Assembly: GCA_002352225.1 (NCBI GenBank)
Contig: DEIA01000058.1
Coordinates: 87,827-108,786 of the forward strand
Length of the DNA: 20,960 nt
Reading direction: 5' to 3'
DNA from: Flammeovirgaceae bacterium UBA2786
GTDB lineage: Bacteria > Bacteroidota > Bacteroidia > Cytophagales > Cyclobacteriaceae
Shown one piece after another: positions 1 through 7,244 of the stretch (its first letter is position 1; each line of letters starts with the position of its first letter). The position numbers and the translations under genes were made by a program. Under the pieces are notes generated by a model that saw nothing but the letters and a program-made list of their open reading frames with translations, did no database searches and had not been told where the DNA came from.

Positions 1-939
1 TATGAAGAGGCCTTTTACAGCACGCGCGATGAAGTGGTGGCTTTGGCCAAAGTATCGGCTGAACATAATGGCCGTTACATCAGCCACATCCGCAGCGAAG
101 ATTTGAATCTGGAAGAAGCAATTGATGAGGTCATTCAAATCGGGTACGAAGCTAAAATACCCGTGCAGATTACACACATAAAAATTGCTATGCGAAGCAA
201 GTGGGGTAACTCCGAAAAAATTCTACGCCAACTGGAAACTGCGCGCCAGCAGGGTGTTGAAGTAACAGCCGATGTTTACCCTTACACCATGTGGAACTCA
301 ACCCCACGTGTATTATTTCCCAAGAAAGATTTTGAGAACCTGGCCAGTGCCGAGTTTGCCACACGCGAGCTGTTCGACCCTTCCGCTTCGGTAATGGTTC
401 GCTATAGTCCGCAACCGGCATGGCAGGGAAAAACGGTGAGTGAGATTGCCGCACTCAATAAAGAAACACCGGCCCAGGCATTGTTGCGTATTATCCGCGA
501 AAGCGCAGCCCCTGGACAAGGAAGCACCATTGTTGCCAAGAGTATGAGCGAAACTGACATTAGTAATTTTATGAAGTGGCCTTACACCAGTATTTGTTCT
601 GATGGAAGCATGGGCGGGCATCCCCGAGGGCATGGATCGTTTACCCGTGTATTGGGCAGGTATGTGCGTGAACAAAAACTGATGCCGCTGGAAACCGCCA
701 TTCAAAAGATGACCAGCCTGGCTGCTGAAAATGTGGGCATTAAAAACCGCGGACTGATTGCACCGGGTTATTTTGCCGATCTGGTCTTGTTCGATCCGGA
801 GACGGTTATGGATAACGCTACTGTTGAAAATCCAACAGCAATTTCTACCGGTATTGAAGCGGTATGGGTAAACGGTAAACTTGTGTACCAGAATCAGAAA
901 GCTGTAGTGAATTACCCGGGCGTGTTGGTGAGAAAGTAG
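1..939 (+). CDS. N-acyl-D-amino-acid deacylase (D-aminoacylase) family amidohydrolase, 5'-truncated by window edge
   Basis: The frame is open from base 1, so only the last 312 residues are present; family members are usually about 480-550 residues, so roughly the first third lies outside the window. Visible family features: the ISHIRSE segment (family SHMRDE/SHIRDE), QITHIK (position of the HHK metal-ligand motif, with one His retained), the DVYPYT block, and ICSDGSMGGHPRGHG, whose Asp is the conserved late metal-site Asp of D-aminoacylases. A GYFADLVLFDPETV segment closes the composite beta-sandwich typical of amidohydrolases. The predicted reaction is hydrolysis of N-acyl-D-amino acids or related N-acyl/dipeptide amides. 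Whether it is exported cannot be told because the N-terminus is missing. It could instead be a dihydroorotase-like or D-glutamate-specific relative. It converges with the small gene that follows. Confidence 0.85.
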   Translation, partial: YEEAFYSTRDEVVALAKVSAEHNGRYISHIRSEDLNLEEAIDEVIQIGYEAKIPVQITHIKIAMRSKWGNSEKILRQLETARQQGVEVTADVYPYTMWNSTPRVLFPKKDFENLASAEFATRELFDPSASVMVRYSPQPAWQGKTVSEIAALNKETPAQALLRIIRESAAPGQGSTIVAKSMSETDISNFMKWPYTSICSDGSMGGHPRGHGSFTRVLGRYVREQKLMPLETAIQKMTSLAAENVGIKNRGLIAPGYFADLVLFDPETVMDNATVENPTAISTGIEAVWVNGKLVYQNQKAVVNYPGVLVRK

Positions 940-942
940 TAA

Positions 943-992
943 TTAGTCCTTAGTCTTAAGTAGAAATACTAAGGACTCAAGACTAATGACTA
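943..992. repeat. Overlapping inverted repeats between two convergent genes
   Basis: The decamer AGTCCTTAGT at 945-954 is perfectly complemented by ACTAAGGACT at 968-977 around a 13-base loop, and an overlapping octamer TTAGTCTT (950-957) is complemented by AAGACTAA (979-986). The right side continues with GACTAA/TGACTAA-like units. It lies between the convergent ends of the deacylase and the 69-residue gene, so a bidirectional terminator role is possible, but there is no T-tract on either strand. A short dispersed intergenic repeat is the other reading. Confidence 0.55.
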
Positions 993-996
993 ACTA

Positions 997-1206
997 CTAT
1001 TTCGCAGTTACCTGAAACGCTCGTTCGCCATTTTTTTCAACTTCGCGCAAGGTGCGCATTTGCTTCATTTCTTCGAGCATGGGCAGCAGGGCGGCATCGT
1101 CTGTTAGTTTAAGATGCGCTTTTAATTCTGAAAGTGATTTGATCTCGTTGGGAGATTTACGGAAATCGGTAATGAAGTTGAGGATGTCGATTTTTTTAAT
1201 GAGCAT
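997..1206 (-). CDS. Small protein of unknown function, possible winged-helix fold (69 aa)
   Basis: The 69-residue product is charged, has no signal peptide or membrane segment, and reads as alpha-alpha-alpha followed by a short beta hairpin (KNGERAFQV), the outline of a small winged helix. The run KSLSELKAHLKLTDDAALLPMLEEM (about residues 23-47) would contain the putative recognition-helix region. I do not recognise a named family. Its composition is coding-like, its stop abuts the inverted repeats, and no longer overlapping gene competes for this space. The ATG at 1206 is the only in-frame Met near the start. There is no convincing Shine-Dalgarno sequence. A DNA-binding role is inference only. 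Confidence 0.65.
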   Translation of the reverse strand: MLIKKIDILNFITDFRKSPNEIKSLSELKAHLKLTDDAALLPMLEEMKQMRTLREVEKNGERAFQVTAK

Positions 1207-1355
1207 GATAAAGCGGTTTTGAGGGTGTAAACGGAAAATGTTAAACAGGGATACAATTTTTTTATTTACCTATGGTACGCTCACAAGCCTGAGCCCTTAG
1301 CCGAATTTTCCAGATGGGAATTTCGTGACGCAACTCATTCTAAGTAATCCTTTGG

Positions 1356-1386
1356 TTGTAACCCTGGGCACAAAAATTTAAATTGC
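1356..1386 (+). promoter_or_regulatory. Weak Bacteroidota-type promoter candidate for the creatininase-family gene
   Basis: TTG at 1356-1358 is followed after 20 bases by TAAATTGC at 1379-1386, an imperfect (6 of 8) match to the Bacteroidota -7 element TAnnTTTG with the expected spacing. It sits about 20 bases upstream of the ATG at 1405. The match is weak and rests on spacing. The rest of the gap 1207-1404 shows nothing I can name. Confidence 0.2.
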
Positions 1387-1404
1387 TCTCTATAATGCAC
1401 CCTT

Positions 1405-2178
1405 ATGAAGTTTATTTTTCTGATTGCTGTCAGCTTTTCTGCAATAGCACAGCCTAAAGGTGTGCTGCTTGAAAACCTGACCTGGCCCGAGGCCGAAAAA
1501 GTGCTCACTCCAAAAACAATTGTGGTAATCCCTTTAGGTGCTGCCTCCAAAGAACACGGGCCGCATTTACTATTGAAAAATGATCTGATCCTGGCGGAGT
1601 ATTTGAAAGAACGAGTGCATCAATCTGCCAACGTAGTAATCGCTCCAACCATTAATTATCATTTCTATCCATCGTTTATGGAATATCCGGGTTCAACGTC
1701 CCTTAAATTGAATACCGCCCGCGATATGGTAATTGACATTTGTAGTGGATTGTCTCGTTTCGGGCCAACAAAGTTTTACATTCTCAATACAGGTATTTCT
1801 ACAGTGCGTGCCCTAAAACCGGCCGCAGACTCATTATTGGTAAAAGGAATTACACTGCACTTCACCAATCTTAAAAATCTGGAGTCGGTCGAAAGCACGA
1901 TACGTCAACAAGAGGGGGGCACGCATGCTGATGAAATAGAAACTTCGATGATTCTGTATATGCAGCCGGAGTCGGTAAACATGAAAAAGGCTGTTAAAGA
2001 CTATCGACCCTCAACCGGCAACGGCCTTACACGCGACCCGGCAAATAAAAATTCAACCTACTCGCCAACCGGAGTTTGGGGCGATGCCACTCTGGCTACA
2101 AAAGAAAAGGGAAAGATTGTAACGGAAGCACTGGTAGAAATGATTTTGAAAGAGATTGAAGGCTTGAGAAATCAATAA
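1405..2178 (+). CDS. Exported creatininase-family protein with an altered metal site
   Basis: The 257-residue product starts with a short signal peptide (charged N-terminus, hydrophobic core, AIA-Q cleavage near residue 15), so it should act in the periplasm. The creatininase fold is indicated by KEHGPHLLLKND (residues 49-60; compare the family ExHGPHLPLxTD), FMEYPGS (91-97; family P-G-(S/T) block) and THADEIETS (173-181; family HAGExETS). The family hydrolyses C-N bonds of cyclic amides (creatinine, formamides) using two metals. Here His51 and Asp60 are kept, but the usual Glu position before HGPH holds Lys49 (a Glu sits one place later) and the NGHGGN/NGHYEN loop with its metal-ligand His reads NTGIST (128-133). 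It may be a divergent subfamily or a non-catalytic member. The gene is convergent with the next, 29 bases away. Confidence 0.8.
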   Translation: MKFIFLIAVSFSAIAQPKGVLLENLTWPEAEKVLTPKTIVVIPLGAASKEHGPHLLLKNDLILAEYLKERVHQSANVVIAPTINYHFYPSFMEYPGSTSLKLNTARDMVIDICSGLSRFGPTKFYILNTGISTVRALKPAADSLLVKGITLHFTNLKNLESVESTIRQQEGGTHADEIETSMILYMQPESVNMKKAVKDYRPSTGNGLTRDPANKNSTYSPTGVWGDATLATKEKGKIVTEALVEMILKEIEGLRNQ

Positions 2179-2207
2179 AAGTAGCATCAATACAATTGTC
2201 TCCTGCC

Positions 2208-2885
2208 TCAGGTTTGGGAGGGCTCAGGGCTTGGGCGAATCCCAAAAATCAACAGATAGGAAATCATCCAGAATTCACCAATTGTGGCTGGTATAACTAA
2301 CATGTCGATCCACGCGCCTTTAATGCCTGCATAACTAATACACATGCTAATCAAGTAGCCCGCGCCACCAATAATCAAAACCCTGCCTAACCAAACCGGC
2401 ATTCGTTTAGAACTTATTACAATATAGCCCATCGGAATAAGCCAAAGGCCGAAGAAAATGCTGCCAACACCCCAGGCGTTTCTTATAAACTGATTCAAAA
2501 TTTCAATCATGATCACTTTATCTTCTAACGAATGAGTTGATGAGGCAACACCCAATGCACCGCCCATGGCCATCGCGCTAATCATTATAGCAGCCGCATT
2601 CAGCGTACCCCATGCCGCCAGTGCCCATGCCGCAGTATGGTTTATATCTTTAAACAACTTAAAGAACCAAACGGCAGCCAGCGCCTGTGAAATCACAATA
2701 GCAAACTCCAGCAATAAACGAATGCGAGCCAGAGTTTCATGATCACCTAAATTGGCTAATGTCTTTGCCGCATCATTGGAAATATAAACTTGCGGATGCA
2801 GGGTAAGGAATCCCACCATTCCGGAAATAGCCAGCATCAGGTACCAGATACCGGTTATTCGTGCAGTTCGTATTTCTTCTCTCAT
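2208..2885 (-). CDS. DUF4386-type integral membrane protein (225 aa)
   Basis: The product has about six hydrophobic helices (near residues 12-30, 57-77, 83-110, 130-157, 164-186 and 192-215) separated by short loops. The opening RTARITGIWYL, the loop with LEDKVIMIEILNQF and the LGRVLIIGGAGYL block match my memory of the DUF4386 family, whose function is unknown. There is no signal peptide beyond the first helix. The ATG at 2885 gives a start directly before the charged MREEIRTAR segment, as expected for this family. The tail is Pro/Ser-rich (PSPEPSQT) and its codons lie in a 16-base imperfect direct repeat. Transcribed alone or read through from the amidase gene upstream (140-base gap). Confidence 0.8.
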   Translation of the reverse strand: MREEIRTARITGIWYLMLAISGMVGFLTLHPQVYISNDAAKTLANLGDHETLARIRLLLEFAIVISQALAAVWFFKLFKDINHTAAWALAAWGTLNAAAIMISAMAMGGALGVASSTHSLEDKVIMIEILNQFIRNAWGVGSIFFGLWLIPMGYIVISSKRMPVWLGRVLIIGGAGYLISMCISYAGIKGAWIDMLVIPATIGEFWMISYLLIFGIRPSPEPSQT

Positions 2886-3025
2886 TCGGTTATTGCTTTA
2901 GGGTATAGCCATGTTGTTGAATAGGATATACGAAGAGATTGAAATTTGGTTTGAGAAATTTTGAAACGGCAATAACGCACAGGCACTAAGATTCAAGATT
3001 GTGCAGTAAGCATTCGCAGGTTACC

Positions 3026-4591
3026 TCACCTCGATGGAATATACTTTGGCGCCTTACGATGTTTGGTAGCCTGTTCATATCCATAAGCAATTTCAATTAG
3101 CGTTGGCTCTTGCCAGGCTGTACTGAAGAATGAAACCCCAACCGGCAATACATCTACAAAACCCATGGGCACTGTAATAGATGGATACCCGGAAATCGCG
3201 GCAAGCGATGAACTGCCACCTAAAAAATGATCGCCATCAATCAAATCGGTTTTCCAGGCCGGTGCACCGGTAGGCGCCATTAACGCGTGCAGGTTATTCT
3301 CTTTTAAAAGTTTATCAATACCATTTTCGCGCGTAGCCTTTTGCATATTAACCACAGCATCCAGATATTCTTTATCCCTTAAGGTTCCTTTTTTATGGGC
3401 TTGCTTTAACAGTTGCTGATCGAAGTATTTTAATTCAACTGAATCTTTCTTGTTGAACTCCATCAACTCAGCCAGATCATGCACCCGGGCTTTATTGCCC
3501 AGGCTGGCAAAGTATTTCGTAAGGCCATCTTTAAATTCATAGAGCATAACAGTAAAAGAGGAACTTCCTGCACTACGATCCATATTAAAATCAACCTCCA
3601 CCACTTCGGCCCCCTTCGCACGCAAATCAGCAATGGCTCTCTTTATTAAGGTATCTACTCCGGCATGATAGCCACCTGTATTCTTTAGCCAACCAATGCG
3701 TTTGCCTTTAAGTCCATCGGCTTTCAGGTAAAGGGTATAATCGGTTATAAACTTACCTGCTGACGCAAGCGTTTTTTCATCGGCCGAATCTATTCCTACC
3801 AATGCCCCTAAGGTAAAAGCTACATCGGTAACCGTGCGGCCCATGGGGCCGGCTGTATCTTGCGTAAATGATATGGGAATAATTCCACTTCTGCTCAATA
3901 ATCCCACCGTAGGCTTTAACCCAACCAGGCCGTTGGCATTAGACGGGCATACAATAGAACCATTGGTTTCGGTACCAATAGCAATTGCACATAAACTAGC
4001 CGAAGCAGCCACCCCCGAGCCCGAACTTGATCCGCACGGATTACGATCCAGTACATACGGGTTTTTGGTTTGACCCAACATGCCACTCCACCCACTGCTG
4101 CTCATATCGGCCCTAAAGTTGGCCCACTCGCTAAGGTTGGCTTTCGCGATGATGATTGCCCCCGCATCACGTAACTTTTTTACCAGATAGCTGTCATCGG
4201 GCGGATAGGAATCGCGTAGCACCGTAGCCCCGGCTGTGGTGGGCATATCGGCTGTGTTCATATTATCCTTAACAATTACCGGAATGCCATGCAGTAGCCC
4301 CCGGCTTTTACCCGCCTTCAGTTCAGCATCCAAGGCTTTAGCTATTTCAATCGCATTAGGGTTTACATAGATAATTGAATTAAGAGCAGGGCCATTCTTA
4401 TCCAGATCTTCGATGCGTTGCAGGTAATCTTTTACCACTTGCTCTATGGTAAATGTGCTTTTCTGATACCCGACCTGCAATTGCGGAATGGTCTTTTCAA
4501 CCAGGTATTCATGTGTTGCTGATTCTTTTTTATGGGAAGATTCGCAAGCCAGCAAGAAGACGGCAATAAGTAAGGTGCACGGGGATTTCAT
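3026..4591 (-). CDS. Amidase-signature family lipoprotein
   Basis: The 521-residue protein opens with a lipoprotein signal (hydrophobic stretch ending in LLAC, Cys16), so it is predicted to be anchored in the cell envelope. The amidase signature is complete: catalytic Lys108 in PVIVKDN, the cis-Ser Ser188 in CGSSSGSG, and nucleophile Ser212 in GTETNGSI, with the Ser-Ser spacing of 24 that characterises the Ser-cisSer-Lys triad. The following GLKPTVG and DTAGPMGRTV blocks are also canonical. The family hydrolyses carboxamides. Length and lipobox argue against the cytoplasmic GatA subunit of tRNA amidotransferase, the main relative that could be confused with it. Substrate is unknown. It is divergent from the glycoside hydrolase gene, sharing a 166-base intergenic region. 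Confidence 0.9.
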   Translation of the reverse strand: MKSPCTLLIAVFLLACESSHKKESATHEYLVEKTIPQLQVGYQKSTFTIEQVVKDYLQRIEDLDKNGPALNSIIYVNPNAIEIAKALDAELKAGKSRGLLHGIPVIVKDNMNTADMPTTAGATVLRDSYPPDDSYLVKKLRDAGAIIIAKANLSEWANFRADMSSSGWSGMLGQTKNPYVLDRNPCGSSSGSGVAASASLCAIAIGTETNGSIVCPSNANGLVGLKPTVGLLSRSGIIPISFTQDTAGPMGRTVTDVAFTLGALVGIDSADEKTLASAGKFITDYTLYLKADGLKGKRIGWLKNTGGYHAGVDTLIKRAIADLRAKGAEVVEVDFNMDRSAGSSSFTVMLYEFKDGLTKYFASLGNKARVHDLAELMEFNKKDSVELKYFDQQLLKQAHKKGTLRDKEYLDAVVNMQKATRENGIDKLLKENNLHALMAPTGAPAWKTDLIDGDHFLGGSSSLAAISGYPSITVPMGFVDVLPVGVSFFSTAWQEPTLIEIAYGYEQATKHRKAPKYIPSR

Positions 4592-4658
4592 AAGAAACCG
4601 GGGTTAAGGGTTTATCTGATTAAAAGTAAACATTTATAGGCTCGTAAAAACCAGAAAC

Positions 4659-4734
4659 CCTTCCTCGTCTTTACGATGGTATTATTAAGACGAGAAGGAT
4701 TTTATAGAAGGAAGAAACAATTATTTCTACCTTC
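4659..4734 (+). promoter_or_regulatory. Two tandem stem-loops in the leader of the glycoside hydrolase gene
   Basis: Stem 1 pairs 4659-4671 (CCTTCCTCGTCTT) with 4687-4698 (AAGACGAGAAGG), 12 base pairs with one bulged C and a 15-base loop. It is followed by ATTTTA. Stem 2 pairs 4707-4717 (GAAGGAAGAAA) with 4724-4734 (TTTCTACCTTC), 10 of 11 pairs and a 6-base loop, ending 23 bases before the ATG at 4758. CTTCCT (4660-4665) can also pair with AGGAAG (4709-4714), which would disrupt both stems. Position in a divergent region suggests operators for two genes or a structured 5' leader; neither is proven. Confidence 0.5.
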
Positions 4735-4757
4735 CAACTGAAATCAATCGATAACCC

Positions 4758-7097
4758 ATGCGCACCAACTGCCTGTTGCTTCTTTCGCTTTGCAGTATTT
4801 TTTCTTTTGCTCAGAACTATGTTCCGCTTTCGCGGGAAGTGAACATGGTTGTTAAATCCGGAACCTTGCAAACCTATGCACTGCCGCTGGATAATGTAAC
4901 TCTGCTGGATGGCCCGTTTAAAAATGCTATGCAGCGCGATGTGGATTACCTGTTGCAATTGGAGCCCGACAGGCTGTTGCATCGATTTCACCTGTTTGCC
5001 GGTCTTAAAACAAAGGCCGCCATTTATGCCGGGTGGGAGAGTGAAACCTTAAGTGGCCATACACTTGGACATTATCTTTCGGCTTGTGCATTGCATTATG
5101 CAACCACAGGCGATGTTCGTTTTAAAGAACGCACCGATTACATAGTGAATGAACTTGCCCTATGTCAGCAAGCGCGCAAGACGGGTTATATCGGTAGTAT
5201 TCCCCGCGAAGACAGCGTATGGAATGAAGTGGCCAACGGTAACATCCGCACAGCCGGGTTTGATCTTAACGGGCTATGGTCTCCCTGGTACACGTTACAT
5301 AAAGTGTATAGCGGATTAATAGACGCCTATCTCTATACCGGCAATCAACAGGCAAAAGAAATCGTAATCCGGTTTGCCGATTGGGCCGATGAACTAACAG
5401 GCAAACTGAATGATGAACAACTGCAAAACATGCTTGCCTGCGAGTTTGGAGGAATGAATGAGGCCTTATTGAATGTCTATGCCATTACCGGGAACAAAAA
5501 ATACCTTGTTGCTGCCGATCGGTTTTACCACAAAGCAGTAATGAATCCGCTTGCAGATCAAACCGATCAGTTAAGCGGCAAACATTCCAATACACAAATT
5601 CCTAAAATCATTGGTGCGGCCAGGCGTTACGAACTTACCCAAACCCAACACGATAAAACCATTGCTGAATTTTTCTGGAACGCTATGGTTAACCATCATA
5701 CCTATGTAATGGGCGGCAACAGCGAATATGAGTATCTGTCTGCCCCCGACAAACTTACCCAACACCTAAGCGACAACACAGCCGAAACCTGCAATACGTA
5801 CAACATGCTCAAACTCACACGCCATTTGTTTAGCTGGCAACCCCGGGCTGAGTTGTTTCATTTTTATGAGCGTGCGCTTTATAACAATATTCTTTCATCG
5901 CAACATCCGCAAACCGGCATGATGTGTTATTTTACTCCGCTGCGCATGGGGGCAAAGAAAACCTTCAGCGATCCGTTCGATTCGTTCTGGTGTTGCGTGG
6001 GCTCCGGTATTGAAAACCATGTAAAGTATGGCGAAGCCATTTATAATGCCGGCACCGATGGTAGTTTGTATGTAAACCTGTTCATAGCCTCTACCCTTAA
6101 CTGGAAAGATGCCGGGCTGCAACTTTCTCAACAAACAGCCTTTCCGTATGGCGATGATGTAACAATTACCATTCAATCGGTTAGAACTAAAAAATTTGCC
6201 TTGCGTATCCGTAAACCACTTTGGTCGGTAAGCCCTCAGATTATGGTCAATAAAAAGGTAATTGTTCCTATTGAAGAAAACGGCTATTGGGTAATTGCCC
6301 GCACCTGGAAGAAGAACGATGTGATTTCCCTAAAGTTACCAATGCATCTATACCTCGAAACCATGCCCGATAATAAGAATCGCGTGGCAGCTAAGTATGG
6401 CCCTATTGTTTTAGCTGGCGATTTAGGTGCTGCTAAGCCCGATCCGGTTAAAGGTATTCCGGTTTTGGTTAATGAGTACAAGCCCGTAACAAGTTGGATG
6501 CAATCGACCGGTAAGCCTTTAACATTTCAAACCACAGGGCTTACTGCGGCCAGTGGTATTGAGTTTAAACCGTTGTATTCGTTTACCGATAACTATTATA
6601 GCGTGTATTGGGATCAATTTACTATGCAAACGTGGGGCGAACAACAAGCAGCCTATGAAGCTGAGCAACAACGCTTGCGCGAACTGGAAGCCCGAACCAT
6701 CGATATAGTACGCTTTGGGGAAATGCAACCCGAACGCGATCATAACCTGCAGGGCGAGCATACCCGTGTTGGCGAAGCCAATGACCGAACGTACCGCGAA
6801 GCGGATGAACGGGGCTGGTTTTCATTCGAAATGAAGGTAAATCCTGAAACAGAGAATACCTTAATGTTTACCTATTGGGGTAGCGAACGTGGCCGTAAGA
6901 TGTTTGACATACTGGTGGATGGCGAGAAGATTGGCACCCAGGAGTTGAATGATAACGATGCGGGTAAATTCTTTGATGTAGCGTATGTACTTACCGGAGA
7001 TAAACTAAAGGGTAAACAATCCGTAACGGTTAAACTTATTGCATTACCCGGTAAGCGTATTGGGGCAGTTTATGCAGCTCGCATTGTAAAGGAGTAA
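4758..7097 (+). CDS. DUF1680 glycoside hydrolase (GH127/GH146-type), candidate beta-L-arabinofuranosidase
   Basis: The 779-residue product begins with a signal peptide (LLLLSLCSIFSFAQ, cleavage near residue 19) and should be periplasmic or exported. The (alpha/alpha)6-barrel of the DUF1680 superfamily is shown by SGHTLGHYLSA (99-109), GLWSPWYTLHK (172-182), MNEAL, the GGNSEYEYL block with Glu325 at the likely acid/base position, AETC (Glu343, Cys345) and WCCVGSGIEN (Cys412, Cys413). Glu343, Cys345, Cys412 and Cys413 correspond to the zinc-binding Glu and three Cys of characterised GH127 enzymes, one of the Cys being the nucleophile. A C-terminal beta-domain (about 640-779, with GWFSFEM, TYWGSERGR and KFFDVAY) is the extension commonly attached in Bacteroidota. 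Predicted substrate is beta-linked L-arabinofuranoside in plant glycans. No SusC/SusD pair is in the window, so it is not in an evident polysaccharide utilisation locus. Confidence 0.92.
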   Translation: MRTNCLLLLSLCSIFSFAQNYVPLSREVNMVVKSGTLQTYALPLDNVTLLDGPFKNAMQRDVDYLLQLEPDRLLHRFHLFAGLKTKAAIYAGWESETLSGHTLGHYLSACALHYATTGDVRFKERTDYIVNELALCQQARKTGYIGSIPREDSVWNEVANGNIRTAGFDLNGLWSPWYTLHKVYSGLIDAYLYTGNQQAKEIVIRFADWADELTGKLNDEQLQNMLACEFGGMNEALLNVYAITGNKKYLVAADRFYHKAVMNPLADQTDQLSGKHSNTQIPKIIGAARRYELTQTQHDKTIAEFFWNAMVNHHTYVMGGNSEYEYLSAPDKLTQHLSDNTAETCNTYNMLKLTRHLFSWQPRAELFHFYERALYNNILSSQHPQTGMMCYFTPLRMGAKKTFSDPFDSFWCCVGSGIENHVKYGEAIYNAGTDGSLYVNLFIASTLNWKDAGLQLSQQTAFPYGDDVTITIQSVRTKKFALRIRKPLWSVSPQIMVNKKVIVPIEENGYWVIARTWKKNDVISLKLPMHLYLETMPDNKNRVAAKYGPIVLAGDLGAAKPDPVKGIPVLVNEYKPVTSWMQSTGKPLTFQTTGLTAASGIEFKPLYSFTDNYYSVYWDQFTMQTWGEQQAAYEAEQQRLRELEARTIDIVRFGEMQPERDHNLQGEHTRVGEANDRTYREADERGWFSFEMKVNPETENTLMFTYWGSERGRKMFDILVDGEKIGTQELNDNDAGKFFDVAYVLTGDKLKGKQSVTVKLIALPGKRIGAVYAARIVKE

Positions 7098-7150
7098 GCG
7101 CTTAAAGCCGGCTTATGGTTTGGTTGCAGATACCTTCTTAAGAATAAATA

Positions 7151-7182
7151 TTGACAAGTACTTTACTTTAATAATAATATTT
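7151..7182 (+). promoter_or_regulatory. Promoter candidate for the ATP-grasp gene pair
   Basis: TTGACA at 7151-7156 is followed after 18 bases by TAATAT (7175-7180). Read with the Bacteroidota consensus, TTG and TAATATTT are 21 bases apart, an imperfect match to TTTG-N19-21-TAnnTTTG. The surrounding 7141-7200 is clearly AT-rich. An exact 11-base direct repeat AGTACTTTACT (7157-7167 and 7210-7220) lies inside and downstream of the element, 53 bases apart. Confidence 0.35.
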
Positions 7183-7244
7183 ATTGAAATTGCATAAGCT
7201 ATGGCAAATAGTACTTTACTGCACCCTCTGTGGTTGTTGGGTTT

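Noticed and set aside
313..705. 130-codon minus-strand open frame inside the deacylase
   Set aside because: It lies wholly opposite a gene with clear family motifs, and its translation is low-complexity in Cys/His/Arg with no recognisable domain.
2207..2235. 16-base-period direct repeat CTCAGG(T/GC)TTGGG at the end of the DUF4386-type gene
   Set aside because: It encodes the Pro/Ser-rich tail PSPEPSQ and only two imperfect copies exist; codon-level repetition explains it.
3026..4591. Calling the amidase GatA (glutamyl-tRNA amidotransferase subunit A)
   Set aside because: The lipoprotein signal with Cys16 places it in the envelope, unlike the cytoplasmic GatA.
7230..7244. GTG at 7230 as start of the first ATP-grasp gene
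   Set aside because: It adds only five residues with no Shine-Dalgarno support; ATG 7245 fits the alignment with the paralogue better.
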